The position numbers and the translations under genes were made by a program. A model generated the notes under the pieces. That model had not been told where the DNA came from. It worked only from the letters and a program-made list of their open reading frames with translations, and ran no database searches. Shown here piece by piece: positions 10,941-21,585 of a DNA stretch of 64,000 nucleotides (positions are counted from its first letter, which is position 1; the number at the start of each line of letters is the position of its first letter). This DNA is from Leptidea sinapis (lineage: Eukaryota; Arthropoda; Insecta; Lepidoptera; Pieridae): positions 11,002,001 through 11,066,000 of the forward strand of contig NC_066281.1 in NCBI RefSeq assembly GCF_905404315.1, read 5' to 3'.

Positions 10941-11264
10941 GATAAGTAAAAATCTTTATCTCGCAATTAACGTAAAAGCTATTTTTCTGGGCTTTTACTC
11001 CTTTTTAAAAATATTTTATTTAACGTGTGGAAGGTACTCCTGATTGTCAAGAAAATTCTATTTTTAACACACTTGCTTGAAAGTTAAAAATGCGTATGTG
11101 TATCTTTACGGTTTTTTTTTAATTCCACTAAAGTGTGAATTTAACCAACACCAGTTGAAGAAAGACTCTCTGTACTTCTCGGGCCGAAAAGAGAATAGTG
11201 GAGTCTCGAAGAACTCTCAAGTTACCAATAGAAAGCCACATTTTTTTGTGAGTGTCATCCCTAG

Positions 11265-11583
11265 TCTGATATATAAAATTCTCGTGTCACGGTGTGCGGG
11301 ACCGAACTCCTTCGAAACGGCTTGACCGATTCTCATGAAATTTTGAGTGCATATTGGGTAGGTCTGAGAATCGGACAACATCTATTTTTCATCCCCCTAA
11401 ATGTTAAATGTGGTCCACAGGATTTTTATTTTTTATTTTTTTTACATTTTTTTTTAATTTGTTTTATTATGAGTCAGCATTAGAAAATACATACAACTTC
11501 AAATTTTCACCCATCTACGATCAACAGTTACTTTTGTATCGCGATTTTAATATCGGCAATACAACGTTTGCTGGGTCAGCTAG
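11265..11583 (+). mobile_element. Non-autonomous Helitron H2, complete
   Basis: Starts TCTGATATATAAAATTCTCG, ends CGTTTGCTGGGTCAGCTAG, 319 bp. The base before TC is the G of a CTAG (11261-11264), not the usual A. Its 3' end is directly followed by another Helitron-type sequence at 11584. Confidence 0.8.
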
Positions 11584-11941
11584 TAATATTATAAATGTGA
11601 ATGTAAGTTTGCTTGTTACGCTTTTACGCCGGAGCTACTGGACCGATTTTGACGATATTTGGTACAGCGATAGACTAGAGCTTAGGAAAGGATATAGGCT
11701 ACGTTTTATCCCGGAAAAATCCATGGTTCCCGCAGGATTTGTGAAAAACTAAAATTCACGTCGATAATATCTATTCCAAGAGTAGGTTTAGTTTGCCATA
11801 GCAATCTTCCTCGAAATAAGATTCATATAATATGTTGGGAACGGGAGCGAAAACGGGAACCGGAACAGGAATAGGACCTGAGATAATCTTCAATTTACAA
11901 CTACAATTTACTAGGCGGAAAAAGTCGCGGGCATCAGGTAG
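11584..11941 (+). mobile_element. Helitron H4 copy abutting H2
   Basis: TAATATTATAAATGTGAATG followed by the CTACTGGACCGATTTTGACG and TTTTATCCCGGAAAAATCC segments of a common lepidopteran Helitron group. It ends GTCGCGGGCATCAGGTAG (last four bases GTAG rather than CTAG). The canonical TC start is missing. Confidence 0.65.
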
Positions 11942-12075
11942 TATATATTAAACCGAAAAATGAAGACTTTTTTGTGGTCGGAGAAAAAACGGTAGAACTA
12001 CAACTGTCTTAACTATAAGTGATATGATTGCTTTGTATATATTATGTATATACGTGTGGCAGTATCGAAACACCA

Positions 12076-12450
12076 TTTTTTTTTGGAGCGGAGGAGAATA
12101 CACCTGCGTATTGAAGACCCCGAAATGGGGCCCATATATCGGACTCGCGTAGGCGGACATCCCCTACCGAGTAAAAACCTCCTCTATGCTGTCAGCACTG
12201 AAGGCTTTTATAGCAACATAGGACGTGGGCCGTAGAGACTGCAAAGCCTACGCAACAACAGTCGCGGGGCGTTTTCTAAGGAGACTCAAACTTCGGACCG
12301 GCTGTGTGCTTGTGAGAAGGAGAAAAGATGACGATGAACATGAAATGAAATAATGATTAAATGGGATGAAGTATGTAAGTGTGTATGAATGTATGCTTGT
12401 TTGTATGTATGTAAGTAGTGAAACACCAACTGATATAGTTATTATGGTGA
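12076..12450 (-). mobile_element. SINE D copy 2 (long form)
   Basis: Same order as 6864-7345: poly-T, GGAGCGGAGGAGAATACAC, CGCAACAACAGTCGCGGGGC, GGAGACTCAAAC, CTTGTGAGAAGGAGAA, then GT-rich sequence. Confidence 0.6.
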
Positions 12451-12734
12451 ATACAGACAAAGTCGCCGCTAGATAACAGTTAGTACATAATAAGAATAAT
12501 TTCTAATAATATCTTATAATATAAATACGACTGGACATTTAATATGCAGAGAACTTAATCATTAATAACCGTTTTTTATTTTTCTTTTGTTTTATTTCAA
12601 CAACGTTTATTACTAATTACATTTTAAGATTTATGATTATTGAATTTTGTCATCATAAAAAATATCGATTAATAATTGTGCAATTGGTACATAAAATATG
12701 TAGTTTTTTGATATTTTCGTTTTCTTTTTTCTGT

Positions 12735-13012
12735 CACGTTGTGGCTCCATCTACAGTATCTACTTTACAGTTGATAACTTGCTCAACCCCAATAATTGGA
12801 TGTTAGGAAATTGACTTGAGATGTCACTCTTGCAAATATAAACAGTTTCGGCCTTACAAAAAAAATTGGCATAAAGTTAGATAGAGCCACAACCTGAGAG
12901 TTAAACAAAACATACTAAAATTTCATTCGATGCGTCACTCGGATGGTTGGCTCAATTGGTAAAAGCGCTCGGACAAACCCCGAGATGCGCTAGCTCGAGT
13001 TCCGCAACGTCC
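12735..13012. mobile_element. SINE C in two opposed halves around a MITE fragment
   Basis: 12735-12848 is SINE C left part in minus orientation (TTGACTTGAGATGTCACTC). 12849-12882 is a fragment of MITE M3 (CGGCCTTACAAA...GGCATAAAGTTA). 12883-13012 is SINE C in plus orientation, starting GAGCCACAACCTGAGAG and including TTGGCTCAATTGG and a CTCGG/CCGAG anticodon-stem-like pair. The tRNA-like part has a damaged T arm. Confidence 0.6.
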
Positions 13013-13124
13013 ATGGATTTTGGTACAAATTAAATTGTTATATTTAATCCCAGAAGTAAGGGATATGATTAAAAAATAACAAATTGCTTTAATCATTTAT
13101 TATTATATATTATATTATTACATA

Positions 13125-14534
13125 TATATCATAACATAAAAGGCATTTATTTTCTCAAAATTGATTCCTTTAGAATTCTTTTTGATGTCATTTCTTATAC
13201 TACTAGATACTACTACCGCTTCGGAAACAAATGGCGCACTGAGAGAGAAGAAGCGGCGCAAGAAACTCTCCCAGCATTCTTTTTTTTTTGCGCTCTTTTC
13301 AATAAAAATATACAATATTGTACAGTCGCTATAAAATAATCACAATCTAGTCCCAGGCTGTCCGATCATTTAGATATTCAGCAGTGGAGTAATAGGATTT
13401 ACGACAGAGCCATTTTTGTATAAAACATTTAAATTTATTTATAGATAATGCCTGAACAGTGGCTGGGACTTTATTGTAGAAGTGTATACATTTACCCTTA
13501 AAGCTATTATGTATCTTATGAAGCCTAGTAGAATTAGTGACAAGCAATCCCTTATTTCTAGTGTTATAATAATGAAAATCACTATTAAGAGCAAAAAGGT
13601 GACGATTTTTGGGAACATATATTAAATTTTCATAAATGTACTGACAATAAACAGTCATAATATTTATTTCTTTAAATTTTTCTTTGAGAGACTGTCTATA
13701 ACCAAGCTAATATATAGCACGAACAGCTCTCTTTTGCAGTGCAAACACTATATCAATGTCAGCAGCATGACCCCATAGTAATATACCGTACGTCATGATG
13801 CTGTGAAAATAACTAAAGTACACTAATCTAGCGGTCGCAACATTCGAGTACTCTCTAATCTTTCTAACTGCATATGCCGCAGAGCTGAGTCTATCTGCTA
13901 GATGGGTAATATGTGGACCCCACTGAAGCTTTTTATCTAACGTGATACCCAAGAAGACCGTAGTGTCCACAAGTTCCAATCTCTGGTCATTTATAAGTAC
14001 GTTGGTTTGTACCTCCGCTGTGTTTGGTGTAATGAACCGTAAACACTTTGTTTTTTTAATGTTTAAGTGCAGATTATTCGTCTCAAACCAACGCACTATC
14101 TTTGAGAGTGCATTGCTTACCTCGTCATCAATATCCGCACGTCGCTTCACTTTAAAAATAAGTGAAGTATCATCAGCAAACAATACAATCTCATGGCTAT
14201 CATCTACCACAAACGGTAGATCGTTAATATATATAAGAAACAAGAAAGGACCGAGAATAGAACCCTGTGGAACACCTATTCCCACAGGTTTAACCGAAGA
14301 CCGTTTGCCATTTACATCGACTATCTGAACTCTTTCGCTTAAATATGATTTTAACAGATTTAGAGCTCTATTTTTCACTCCGTAATGTTTTAGGAATAAA
14401 GTTTCATGGTGGACGCAGTCAAATGCTTTTGACAAATCACAAAAAATCCTGTGACTCTTCCCAGGCGTCAAAGATATGCTCAATGAGTCTAGTACCCGCA
14501 TTAATTGTTGATAAGTTGATAGTGAAACCAACAA
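13125..14534 (-). mobile_element. LINE L2, 5'-truncated, jockey/CR1-like
   Basis: A roughly 1.4 kb LINE: the second half of ORF2 (see the pseudogene entry) and a 3' UTR down to about 13125. That UTR contains CAATATTGTATATTTTTATT and CCATTTGTTTCCGAAGCGG in element sense. The same tail recurs at 39905-40172 (minus) and 48636-49009 (plus). The 5' edge falls just before the RT palm, typical of aborted target-primed reverse transcription. ORF1 and endonuclease are absent. Confidence 0.85.
13347..14534 (-). pseudogene. Reverse transcriptase of LINE L2, one premature stop
   Basis: One frame of 395 sense codons interrupted only by a TAG at 13707-13709. Codons 1-275 hold RT motif A (DLSKAFDCVHHE, around residue 33), motif B (GVPQGSILGPFLFLIYINDL, around 87) and the catalytic motif C (FADDTSLIFK, around 119). 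These are followed by the thumb region (VFLGITLDKKLQWGPHI, SYFHSIMTYGILLWG). After the stop the frame continues through YNTRNKGLLVTNSTRLHKIH and CIHFYNKVPATVQ to a natural-looking end. In intact relatives this protein makes cDNA by target-primed reverse transcription with an upstream AP endonuclease, which is truncated away here. The M at 14534 is internal, not a true start. This is the least damaged protein frame in the window, suggesting a recent insertion. Confidence 0.9.
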
Positions 14535-14667
14535 TAAGTAAATTACATTTAAACTACCAACTTAAAATGGTATAGGTATTATCAATTTAAATATAAAAAA
14601 TTCTCGAAAAGGATTGACGTGGACCGACCAGGCACCAACCACTACATGTAAATATGCTCATGTCATA

Positions 14668-15550
14668 TCTTTTACAGGGTAACCTCGTAAGTCGACCTAG
14701 ATCCTTTATGGGGCTATAGTTTAGATCATTTCTGACTGATTTGACTATTAAAGACCCTATCCTAAATCCAATGGTTTTCAAGATAACCTAATTTTAAGTA
14801 TTTTTCATAAATACTCCGTTTTTTGCCGTTTGTTGTATCTCTTTTTTATAATCTGAGTCTCTGGTATGTTTGTTTATACGTTTTATTTTAGAAGATGAAT
14901 TGCTCTATCCATTTCAATGAAAAAAAATACAGTTACAGAATAAAATGAGTCGTGAATGATGGAGAATAGTGAAAAATCAAGCAAAAAATAACCTAAGATG
15001 TGTTTTTCTTTAAGGGATACTTTAAAAAAATCTATAGAAGTTTATTTTCAGATGAACTTAAAAATATTTCCATTTTGTCAGCTATCCAAAAAGGTATAAC
15101 ATTATAGGATAACATCAAAACCTCACAAATCTAAAATGATCTAAACTATAGCCCCATAAAGGATCTAGGTCGACTTACGAGGTAACCCTGTATATAAAAT
15201 TCTTGTGTCCCGGTGTTTGATACCTGAAAGTTCTCCGAAACGGCTAAACCAATTTGTTTGAAATTTTGTGTGTATCGGGTAGGTTTGAGAATCCGCCAAC
15301 ATCTATTTTTCATACCCCTAAACGTTAAACCACCCCTAATTCTTTTTTTATTTTTTTGACAATATGTTTATTTTATTATGATTCAGTATTAAAAAATACG
15401 TACAACTTCAAATTTTCACCCGTCTACGATCAACACCTATTTAATACGCAATAGAGTTGCAAGATGGCAATCGAATTTAATGATTATTGTAGTACGTATG
15501 AATTTTTTTATTACTTTATATGGCAATACAACATTTGCTGGGTCAGATAG
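14668..15550 (+). mobile_element. Helitron H2 interrupted by MITE M4
   Basis: 5' end A|TCTTTTA at 14668-14674, MITE at 14675-15190, then the Helitron resumes TATAAAATTCTTGTGTCCCGG. It ends CATTTGCTGGGTCAGATAG|T (CTAG mutated to ATAG). Body shared with 11265-11583 includes CAACTTCAAATTTTCACCC. Confidence 0.75.
14675..15190. mobile_element. MITE M4, 516 bp with 57 bp TIRs and TA target
   Basis: Left TIR CAGGGTAACCTCGTAAGTCG continues to about 14731. The right end is its reverse complement with a single mismatch at position 7. TA flanks both ends (14673-14674, 15191-15192), pointing to the Tc1/mariner superfamily. No transposase coding is seen inside. Confidence 0.9.
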
Positions 15551-15639
15551 TTGTTCGTATAAGAATTGTAGGTATAGTTATACAGGTGATAAACATAATA
15601 TTAAGACATTATTATGTAAGTAATGTGATAAGATATTTT

Positions 15640-15967
15640 ATCAAACAAAACAAATTTTATAACTATATTTACAATACTATCATGACTTAAATTAAAACTA
15701 TCGTTACGGGGAAGCGTACCAAGAGTAGGTACTGGCAGCATTACCGCATTGGATTAGCCAGGCTGATCTGTTGACCGAAATAGTGTCTGACGCTTGGGTT
15801 GCCAGTAGCCTTAGTGAGGCGCGTAGATTTGTCTGCGCCTCTGGGTCCCCATGGGCTAAGTGTCTCCAATACCAAACGGCACAAAGATGTAAGACTCACT
15901 GAGACCGACATATTTGCGACAATTGCTGTCTTCGGCAGTCGAAGCAGCAGCCCCAGCACCAACTGAC
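15640..15967 (-). pseudogene. Retroelement L4 tail, longer copy
   Basis: Minus-strand peptide VLGLLLRLPKTAIVANMSVS, then LCRLVLETLSPWGPRG and ATGNPSV...GQQIS. Same 3' tail as 1485-1717. A family A copy begins immediately after it at 15969. Confidence 0.6.
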
Positions 15968-15968
15968 G

Positions 15969-16159
15969 TTTTTTTTTATGAAAAGAAGGAACGAGACGAT
16001 CAAGACGTTCAGCTGATGGTAATTGATACGCTCTACCCATTACAATGCAGTGCCGCTCAGGATTCTTGAAAAACCCTAAAAATTCTTAGTGCCACTACAA
16101 TTGCGCTCGTCACCTTGAGACATAAGATGTTAAGTATCATTTGCCCAGTAATTTCACTT
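15969..16159 (-). mobile_element. Family A retroposon, 5'-truncated
   Basis: Poly-T then ATGAAAAGAAGGAACGAGAC, the second hairpin, and up to CCAGTAATTTCACTTA, where it stops. About half of the element is missing. It appears inserted in the L4 copy at AACTGACG. Confidence 0.75.
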
Positions 16160-16237
16160 AGACATGAGAAGGAGCCAGAGTGTCGCTGTAAGTCGCGTCC
16201 CACACCAGTAAGTAATGTAATAATAGATTCACTTTAT

Positions 16238-16312
16238 TATGGGTGCAAGACAACGATATATTAACGACTACGATATACTTAAACATACATAAATACTTAT
16301 AAACATCCATGA
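16238..16312 (-). mobile_element. SINE B body fragment
   Basis: GGTGCAAGACAACGATATAT...ACATACATAAATACTTATAA is the reverse complement of the SINE B body. The tRNA head is replaced by unrelated sequence. Confidence 0.5.
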
Positions 16313-16579
16313 ATTCGAACGCGGGTCCTCGAAACGAAGCGGTTGATCGGTCTCGATAAATGTTCCGAATTCTCGAATGAAAACGAAACTGTCCGAGTGC
16401 CGTTTTCGTTGTAGAAACTCGATTAACAGGCGGATGATATAGAAGTATGGCGCGTCGCTCAAGGAGGACCGGATTGTGGTTCCTAACCGGAACCGATTGT
16501 CCACCAAACTGTACCAATACTTATACGCGCTGATGCTTGCCTTCGTGTGTTCAAATTATTTATAATGGATTTAATTTCA

Positions 16580-16640
16580 TGCCTTTTTTTGGAAGAGGAA
16601 GACAAACGAGTATACATACTGGATACCTGATGGTATGATA
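16580..16640 (-). mobile_element. LINE L1 tail fragment
   Basis: TTTTTTTGGAAGAGGAAGAC followed by AAACGAGTATAC resembles the reversed L1 3' tail (compare 52758-52790). The similarity fades by about 16640. Confidence 0.4.
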
Positions 16641-16831
16641 TTTGCGACAATCATAATGTTAGTAAGTCTTTTATTGGGCGATGTATATGCTTTTACAACA
16701 TGATCCGAGTAAATGTACAAAACAAATGTGTTACGAAATTTAAAATAATTATTACAAGCGTTTGTGTGGGAAAGGTTATTATAACATAAATGATTTTCTT
16801 AATGATACCACAGACTGGGTAGTTTTTTTGT

Positions 16832-17046
16832 TATAAAAATAAGGGAGGAGACTGATGGTAATTTATACGCCCTGCCCATTGCAATGCAGTGCCGCTCAGG
16901 AGTCTTGAAAACACTTTCACTAGCTACGGCGCCCTTCAGACCGAAACACAGTAGTGCTTAAACATTACTGCTTTACGGCAGATATAGGAGCCGTTGTGGT
17001 ACCCATAATCTAGCCGGCATCCTGTGCAAACGAGCCTTATACTGGT
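16832..17046 (-). mobile_element. Family A retroposon, internally deleted
   Basis: Contains CCCATTGCAATGCAGTGCCG, then jumps from the first hairpin arm to CACTAGCTACGGCGCCC. It ends GCCTTATACTGGTG, losing the CTCC of the family start. Confidence 0.75.
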
Positions 17047-17980
17047 GAGTTAGATAGAGTTTAGAGTTATAAAGTGAAAAAAAAAAGGAAAACAGTTGAC
17101 CTAAAGGCCATCCGGACAAGTTCCCGCTAAATTTATCTAATGCGTCGTTTTTGAGCTTTTCAAGCTGAAAAAGATAGCTGTTTTATGCTTTTAAGCTATT
17201 TCAGCGGATCTTGACAGATTTAGCCGCAATCGACTTGGTTTTTCAAGGTTAAGACCTGTGTGAGGGACCTGGGGACCTTAGGTTTTGAAATCGATCCGTA
17301 AAGCCGATTCAAAGTTATTCAAAAAAAAAATATTAAAAAAAAAATATTTCGTTGTTTTTTTCCGGTCCGAATCGGTCCAGGTTATATTGAAAATCTAAGC
17401 CAAGCGCTTTCGATTGGCGCCACCCGGGATAAAATCGGTAAAACCGTTCAAAAGTTATAGAAGACTTACATACTTACGCACACACACACACACACACATA
17501 CATAAATAGTAGTCAGGGCAGCTTCCGAGGATCTCATAACGTCGAGATCTGATGATAATTCTCTGATAATGATCTGATTTTTGCAAAACGGGGTAAAATC
17601 AATAACTTCCTTGAAAATCTTCAATTTTCTTTGCGGGAAGTTGAAAAATTTAATAGTTTTGAATTGTATATAGAATACATGTTCGTTTGGTTCTGATGAC
17701 AACGAGTTTTTATATTATAATATGCAGATAAGGCCTTGCTGAGAAGAACAGAAATAAATATAAATGGAATGTAAAGGCTTGGCTTAATAATATTTTTTTT
17801 ACTCATACTTACATCTATATGTATAAAGCATAAAGACGGAGTTGTAAATTTTACTTTCAAGCTACCACTTTAGGTACAGACCCCAATTTATATCGTTGGA
17901 AAGGTCGAAGGAAAGGTTCAAACATTTCTCCTATATATTTATACTTCTAGATAGACTGTGACAGCTGTGAAAACGTCGAA
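17047..17980. other. No gene; low-complexity and (CA)n
   Basis: Holds A-runs near 17320-17345 and a short CA microsatellite at about 17478-17498. The 17100-17460 sequence (for example AAACCGTTCAAAAGTTATAG) has the look of an old mobile-element body but matches nothing else in this window. Confidence 0.45.
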
Positions 17981-17981
17981 A

Positions 17982-18012
17982 AAAATAGAGGTCAACAGTT
18001 GACCTCTATTTT
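17982..18012. repeat. Perfect 15 bp-arm palindrome
   Basis: AAAATAGAGGTCAAC at 17982-17996, one central A, and its exact reverse complement at 17998-18012. Function unknown. Confidence 0.9.
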
Positions 18013-18783
18013 GGGCAATGCACTCCACACTAACACATTGTGACATACAAAGAGCGAGTGTAGTAGACGCACACTAAATTAATAAACTTGGCCTGTTTTC
18101 TTCGGGTGTCTACCAGTGAGAGGGTCTATCTAGACGTATTAATTATCTCAGCATTCCCCATAGAGTTACATTGAAAATGAGGTTTTTCAATAGAACTTAT
18201 CAACAATGGAAATGCATTACAAAATTACAGCCTTCCGAGTAAAAAGTCGACTCAAAAGTTTTCGCTGTGCGCTGATTTAAGTCAAGACAAGTGATTTTAT
18301 AAGCGATAAGTAAATATTTATATCACAAAATATTTAAACAGAGCTGCTTAAGGCTATCGTGTATATTTATCAAAGTGACAACTTCATAGGATGGATTTAG
18401 TAACCAGACGAGTTAATATTGTAAATATATTCAAAACGAAGTAGAAACGTGATGGATTTCCGTTTCTTTATTAATTACTTATTCGTAACTCACTCGTGTC
18501 ACCTAATTTAAATTGAAACGATCATTATGCCGATGATTATTGCGTACATTTTACATATGTTATGCACAGACAGATTGATGGTGCGATCACTAATGCATTA
18601 TACGTTTTGAATTATTAAAAAAGATTCGATTTCTACACATATAAAAATATATTCACATATAAAAGACAAAGCTTCATCTATGGATTTAGATTTTCATTAT
18701 TTCTTTATTATTTAATTAGGCTTTATTGTTTATTTATTACCAAAAAGGCTTACCAACTAGATATACAATTAATATTATGACTA

Positions 18784-19506
18784 CAGTAAAAGCTCCTTAT
18801 TCGCGCTTCCTTCATTCGCGTTTTCACTATTCGCGGATTAAAAAATTGTGACCCAATTCCTGTATTCGCGGCTAAAGATTCCTTTATTCGCGGATGTAAT
18901 CGGTACATAGTACATGCATATTAATAAAAAGAATTCCTACATATTTGTATAATTGCGAATGGAATAGGACGAGATGGGTTCGAACAAATAGAATCAAGTG
19001 ACATTCAGGAGTTGCTTGAATCGCAAGATGAAGATTTGACTGAAATCGACTTGGAGGAAATGTTAAATTCACAGACCATTGAAGAAGAGGCTTCAACAAG
19101 CACTGGAAACGTGACATATAATTTGACAAATCTTAGTGAAGGTTTATGAACGGCAAATGAGCTTTGTGATTTCTTCATGAAAATTGATCCATCTATAGAA
19201 CGAAGTCTTATTTTTAAGAGGCAAATTGCCACTGCTGAATATCAGTTTGAACTAAAGGAGCTTTTAAAAACTGTTATGCAAGAAAAAATTACAAAATTCT
19301 TTAATCCTTAGGCAACCTAAGTCTGAAGATAATAATGATTGATAAGTATAGTCAAAAACTTCAATTAAATTGTTTTTTTTACGTTTGTGTTTTGTCACCT
19401 AGGACATCCCTTATAATCCCATATAAATTACCATTCTGTATTCACAGTTTCTGTATTCGCGGCATATTTACGGAACATATACCCCGCGAATAAAGAGCTT
19501 TTACTG
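18784..19506 (+). mobile_element. Tigger/pogo-like DNA transposon, internal-deletion derivative
   Basis: Ends CAGTAAAAGCTCCTTATTCG and CGAATAAAGAGCTTTTACTG form terminal inverted repeats, flanked by TA on both sides (18782-18783, 19507-19508). CAGT...ACTG ends at TA targets are the hallmark of pogo/Tigger elements. The left 110 bp repeats the word ATTCGCG several times, likely transposase-binding subrepeats. A transposase C-terminus remains at 18961-19311. At 723 bp it lacks the DNA-binding and catalytic domains. Confidence 0.85.
18961..19311 (+). pseudogene. C-terminal remnant of Tigger-type transposase
   Basis: An open frame entering from upstream reads SSDIQELLESQDEDLTEIDL, then EEMLNSQ, one stop (TGA 19147-19149), then continues in frame ELCDFFMKIDPSIERSLIFK and ends ITKFFNP before TAG 19309-19311. 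The acidic ELLESQxEDLTExDLxEM block followed by a weakly conserved helical tail is the usual C-terminus of Tigger/jerky-family transposases. The HTH and DDE domains are missing. Only one premature stop in 117 codons suggests moderate age. Confidence 0.75.
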
Positions 19507-19964
19507 TACTTTTAATGTAAAATGTCTAACATTTAATACTTATATATCTAACTTATAGGTATGCACAGCGTTGCCTTCATTTATTATTGTATGTTAAGTA
19601 CTATTACTACAATATGTGTTTACTATTACTAAAACTATAATTTTATACATCCAAATTATAAGGGTTCAAAAGCATATTTTTTAAAATTGATAAATGTATT
19701 AAAATTTATATCTATACTACTATTGCTATGGAATTTACTGTTATATAATTTTGACATAAGTTGGATAGGTGAATTTGAGCCATAATTGTTTCTGAAGAAT
19801 CGTATAATTATGTATTGGCAGATATGTACTAACACGACAAGGATAAGGTGGTACACATAATCCAATCTTAGATAGAAGTAATGGACAGTCTAATTGATTA
19901 TTTATCCGGTTTGTAGCCGCCATTCGAGGACTTTACTGCCCCAACGGCTTTAAAGGACTTCAAC

Positions 19965-20229
19965 GCGTGTAATTGTAACCGTTTGTAAAACATAAGGTGC
20001 AAAAGATACACTTCTTATAATTTATATATTTAAACTAACGTTTGGTGTTCTTTGCAAGAGCACATTCTCAGGGAGGACTGCGGTTGACAGGAGTCAAGAT
20101 AGTTTTTGTCATAGTTGTCATTGTCAAGTTAAGCGCCATTTGTTGCATTGGAGGTGATATTTGCTGTACATAAAAGGGTTTTTGGCAATTTTTTTACTGT
20201 GAATGACAATACAGTTACAATTACACGCA
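19965..20229. repeat. Inverted-repeat pair, possible MITE
   Basis: GCGTGTAATTGTAAC near 19965 is matched by GTTACAATTACACGC ending about 20229. The outer flanks show no convincing target duplication, so element status is uncertain. A related motif is seen near 51565. Confidence 0.4.
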
Positions 20230-20580
20230 TTTTTAACCTGTAAAAAGTATTTTATTTAAATGTGTAACACTCACGCTATTTCTATTTATTTACAACAAAA
20301 CTTAGGCCTACGCGACTGTTGGCTCTCGATAGGTTTCCGAGTAAAATCAAGATCCATCTTCTGGGCAGTTGGATAAAATCAAATAAGGCGTGTTTTATCG
20401 TGCATTGATTGTGGTACTACATACTGGGTGCTGTTCAGACTAATCACCTGCGTGTTCATAATGCCTCCAGACTCAACCAAATTACATTTCTATGGACGCT
20501 GATATGCCTAGTAGTATTGGCTTGAGTGTTTTCGATTTCAAACCCTCGAAACCTTCGAACCTTCACCATTTCGAAAATTT

Positions 20581-20830
20581 TACCTGTGGGAGGCTCTTTT
20601 GCACAGGATGCCGGCTAGATTATGGGTACCGCAACGGCGCCTATTTCTGCTGTGAAGCACTAAGTAAGCATTATTGTGCTTCGGTCAGAAGGGCGCCGTA
20701 GCTAGTGAAATTATTGGGCAAATGAGACAACATCTGCTCCCCTCAGAATTTTTGGTGTTTTTCAACAATCCTGAGCGGCACTGCATTGTAATGGGCAGGG
20801 TGTATCAATTACCATCAGCTGAACGTCCTG
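20581..20830 (+). mobile_element. Family A retroposon, 3'-truncated
   Basis: Starts TACCTGTGGGAGGCTC and is collinear to CAGCTGAACGTCCTGG. It lacks the CTCGTCTCGTCCCTTATTTT and A-run end, and also the ATGTCTCAAGGTGACGAG segment. Confidence 0.8.
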
Positions 20831-21178
20831 GTATGGTCATGGTAAAATGTCTACTTTAAAATTACTATAGTAAGAACTCATGATTACTGCGGATACTAAA
20901 GTTGCACGAAATGACGTTGAATTCGACAAAAAAAGGATTTTATTGCTTAGAAACAATTTAATTGTCATCCCAGCGGATATTTACTAGTTTTTCAAGAAGA
21001 TTTGATATGTTTTAATATTCCGTTCAAACTAATATAAAAAAAAAAAGATCCAATAATTAAATAGGTGTTGCTAAGACTATTTTTTATGTGTTAGTTTCAG
21101 GTCGATGCTACACCATTAGACGATATCTCAGAAATTGTATTCTTCTTAATCCTGATATAAAAATTAATATCATAACAT

Positions 21179-21585
21179 AAGGATTGGTCTCAGCTGCGCT
21201 CCAACTAGATACCGCACTACCTAAGAACAATAGCTTTTTTATTACGGCAACTATTAGATGCTTGTGTGCGTGGCATCTTGACACTCAATAGCATTTCACA
21301 AATTATGTAACATACGCTTCGTGTTATTTTACATAGAAATTAATAAAATACAAAATACTTATTGATGATATATTCAGATATATGTGATCCCAGTGTCTTT
21401 CTTATTTCTTCTAGTATTATTTTTACAAAGTTTTACTACGCAACTCGGCATTTTAGTTTCAATTATTAGCAAAGTTTAACTGAACATGTGGCAAGTCAAC
21501 GTCACACTTTGTTCGAGACTGGCTCGGGTACGCCCACTTGGGCGTATTGCGGTATCTAACTGTAGCGCAGCGGAGACCAATCCTT
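21179..21585. mobile_element. TIR MITE M2, complete, 407 bp
   Basis: AAGGATTGGTCTC...CTAGATACCGC at the left and its reverse complement at the right (37 bp, about 4 mismatches). The right two-thirds match 9-215. No coding capacity. Target duplication not clear. Confidence 0.7.

Noticed and set aside
13942..14328. 128-codon plus-strand ORF
   Set aside because: It is the antisense shadow of the LINE L2 reverse transcriptase.
20674..20859. Short ORFs containing ...YQLPSAERP... (also at 23382, 52037 and on the minus strand at 15741)
   Set aside because: They lie in family A repeats and recur with every copy; the frame is repeat-borne, not a gene.
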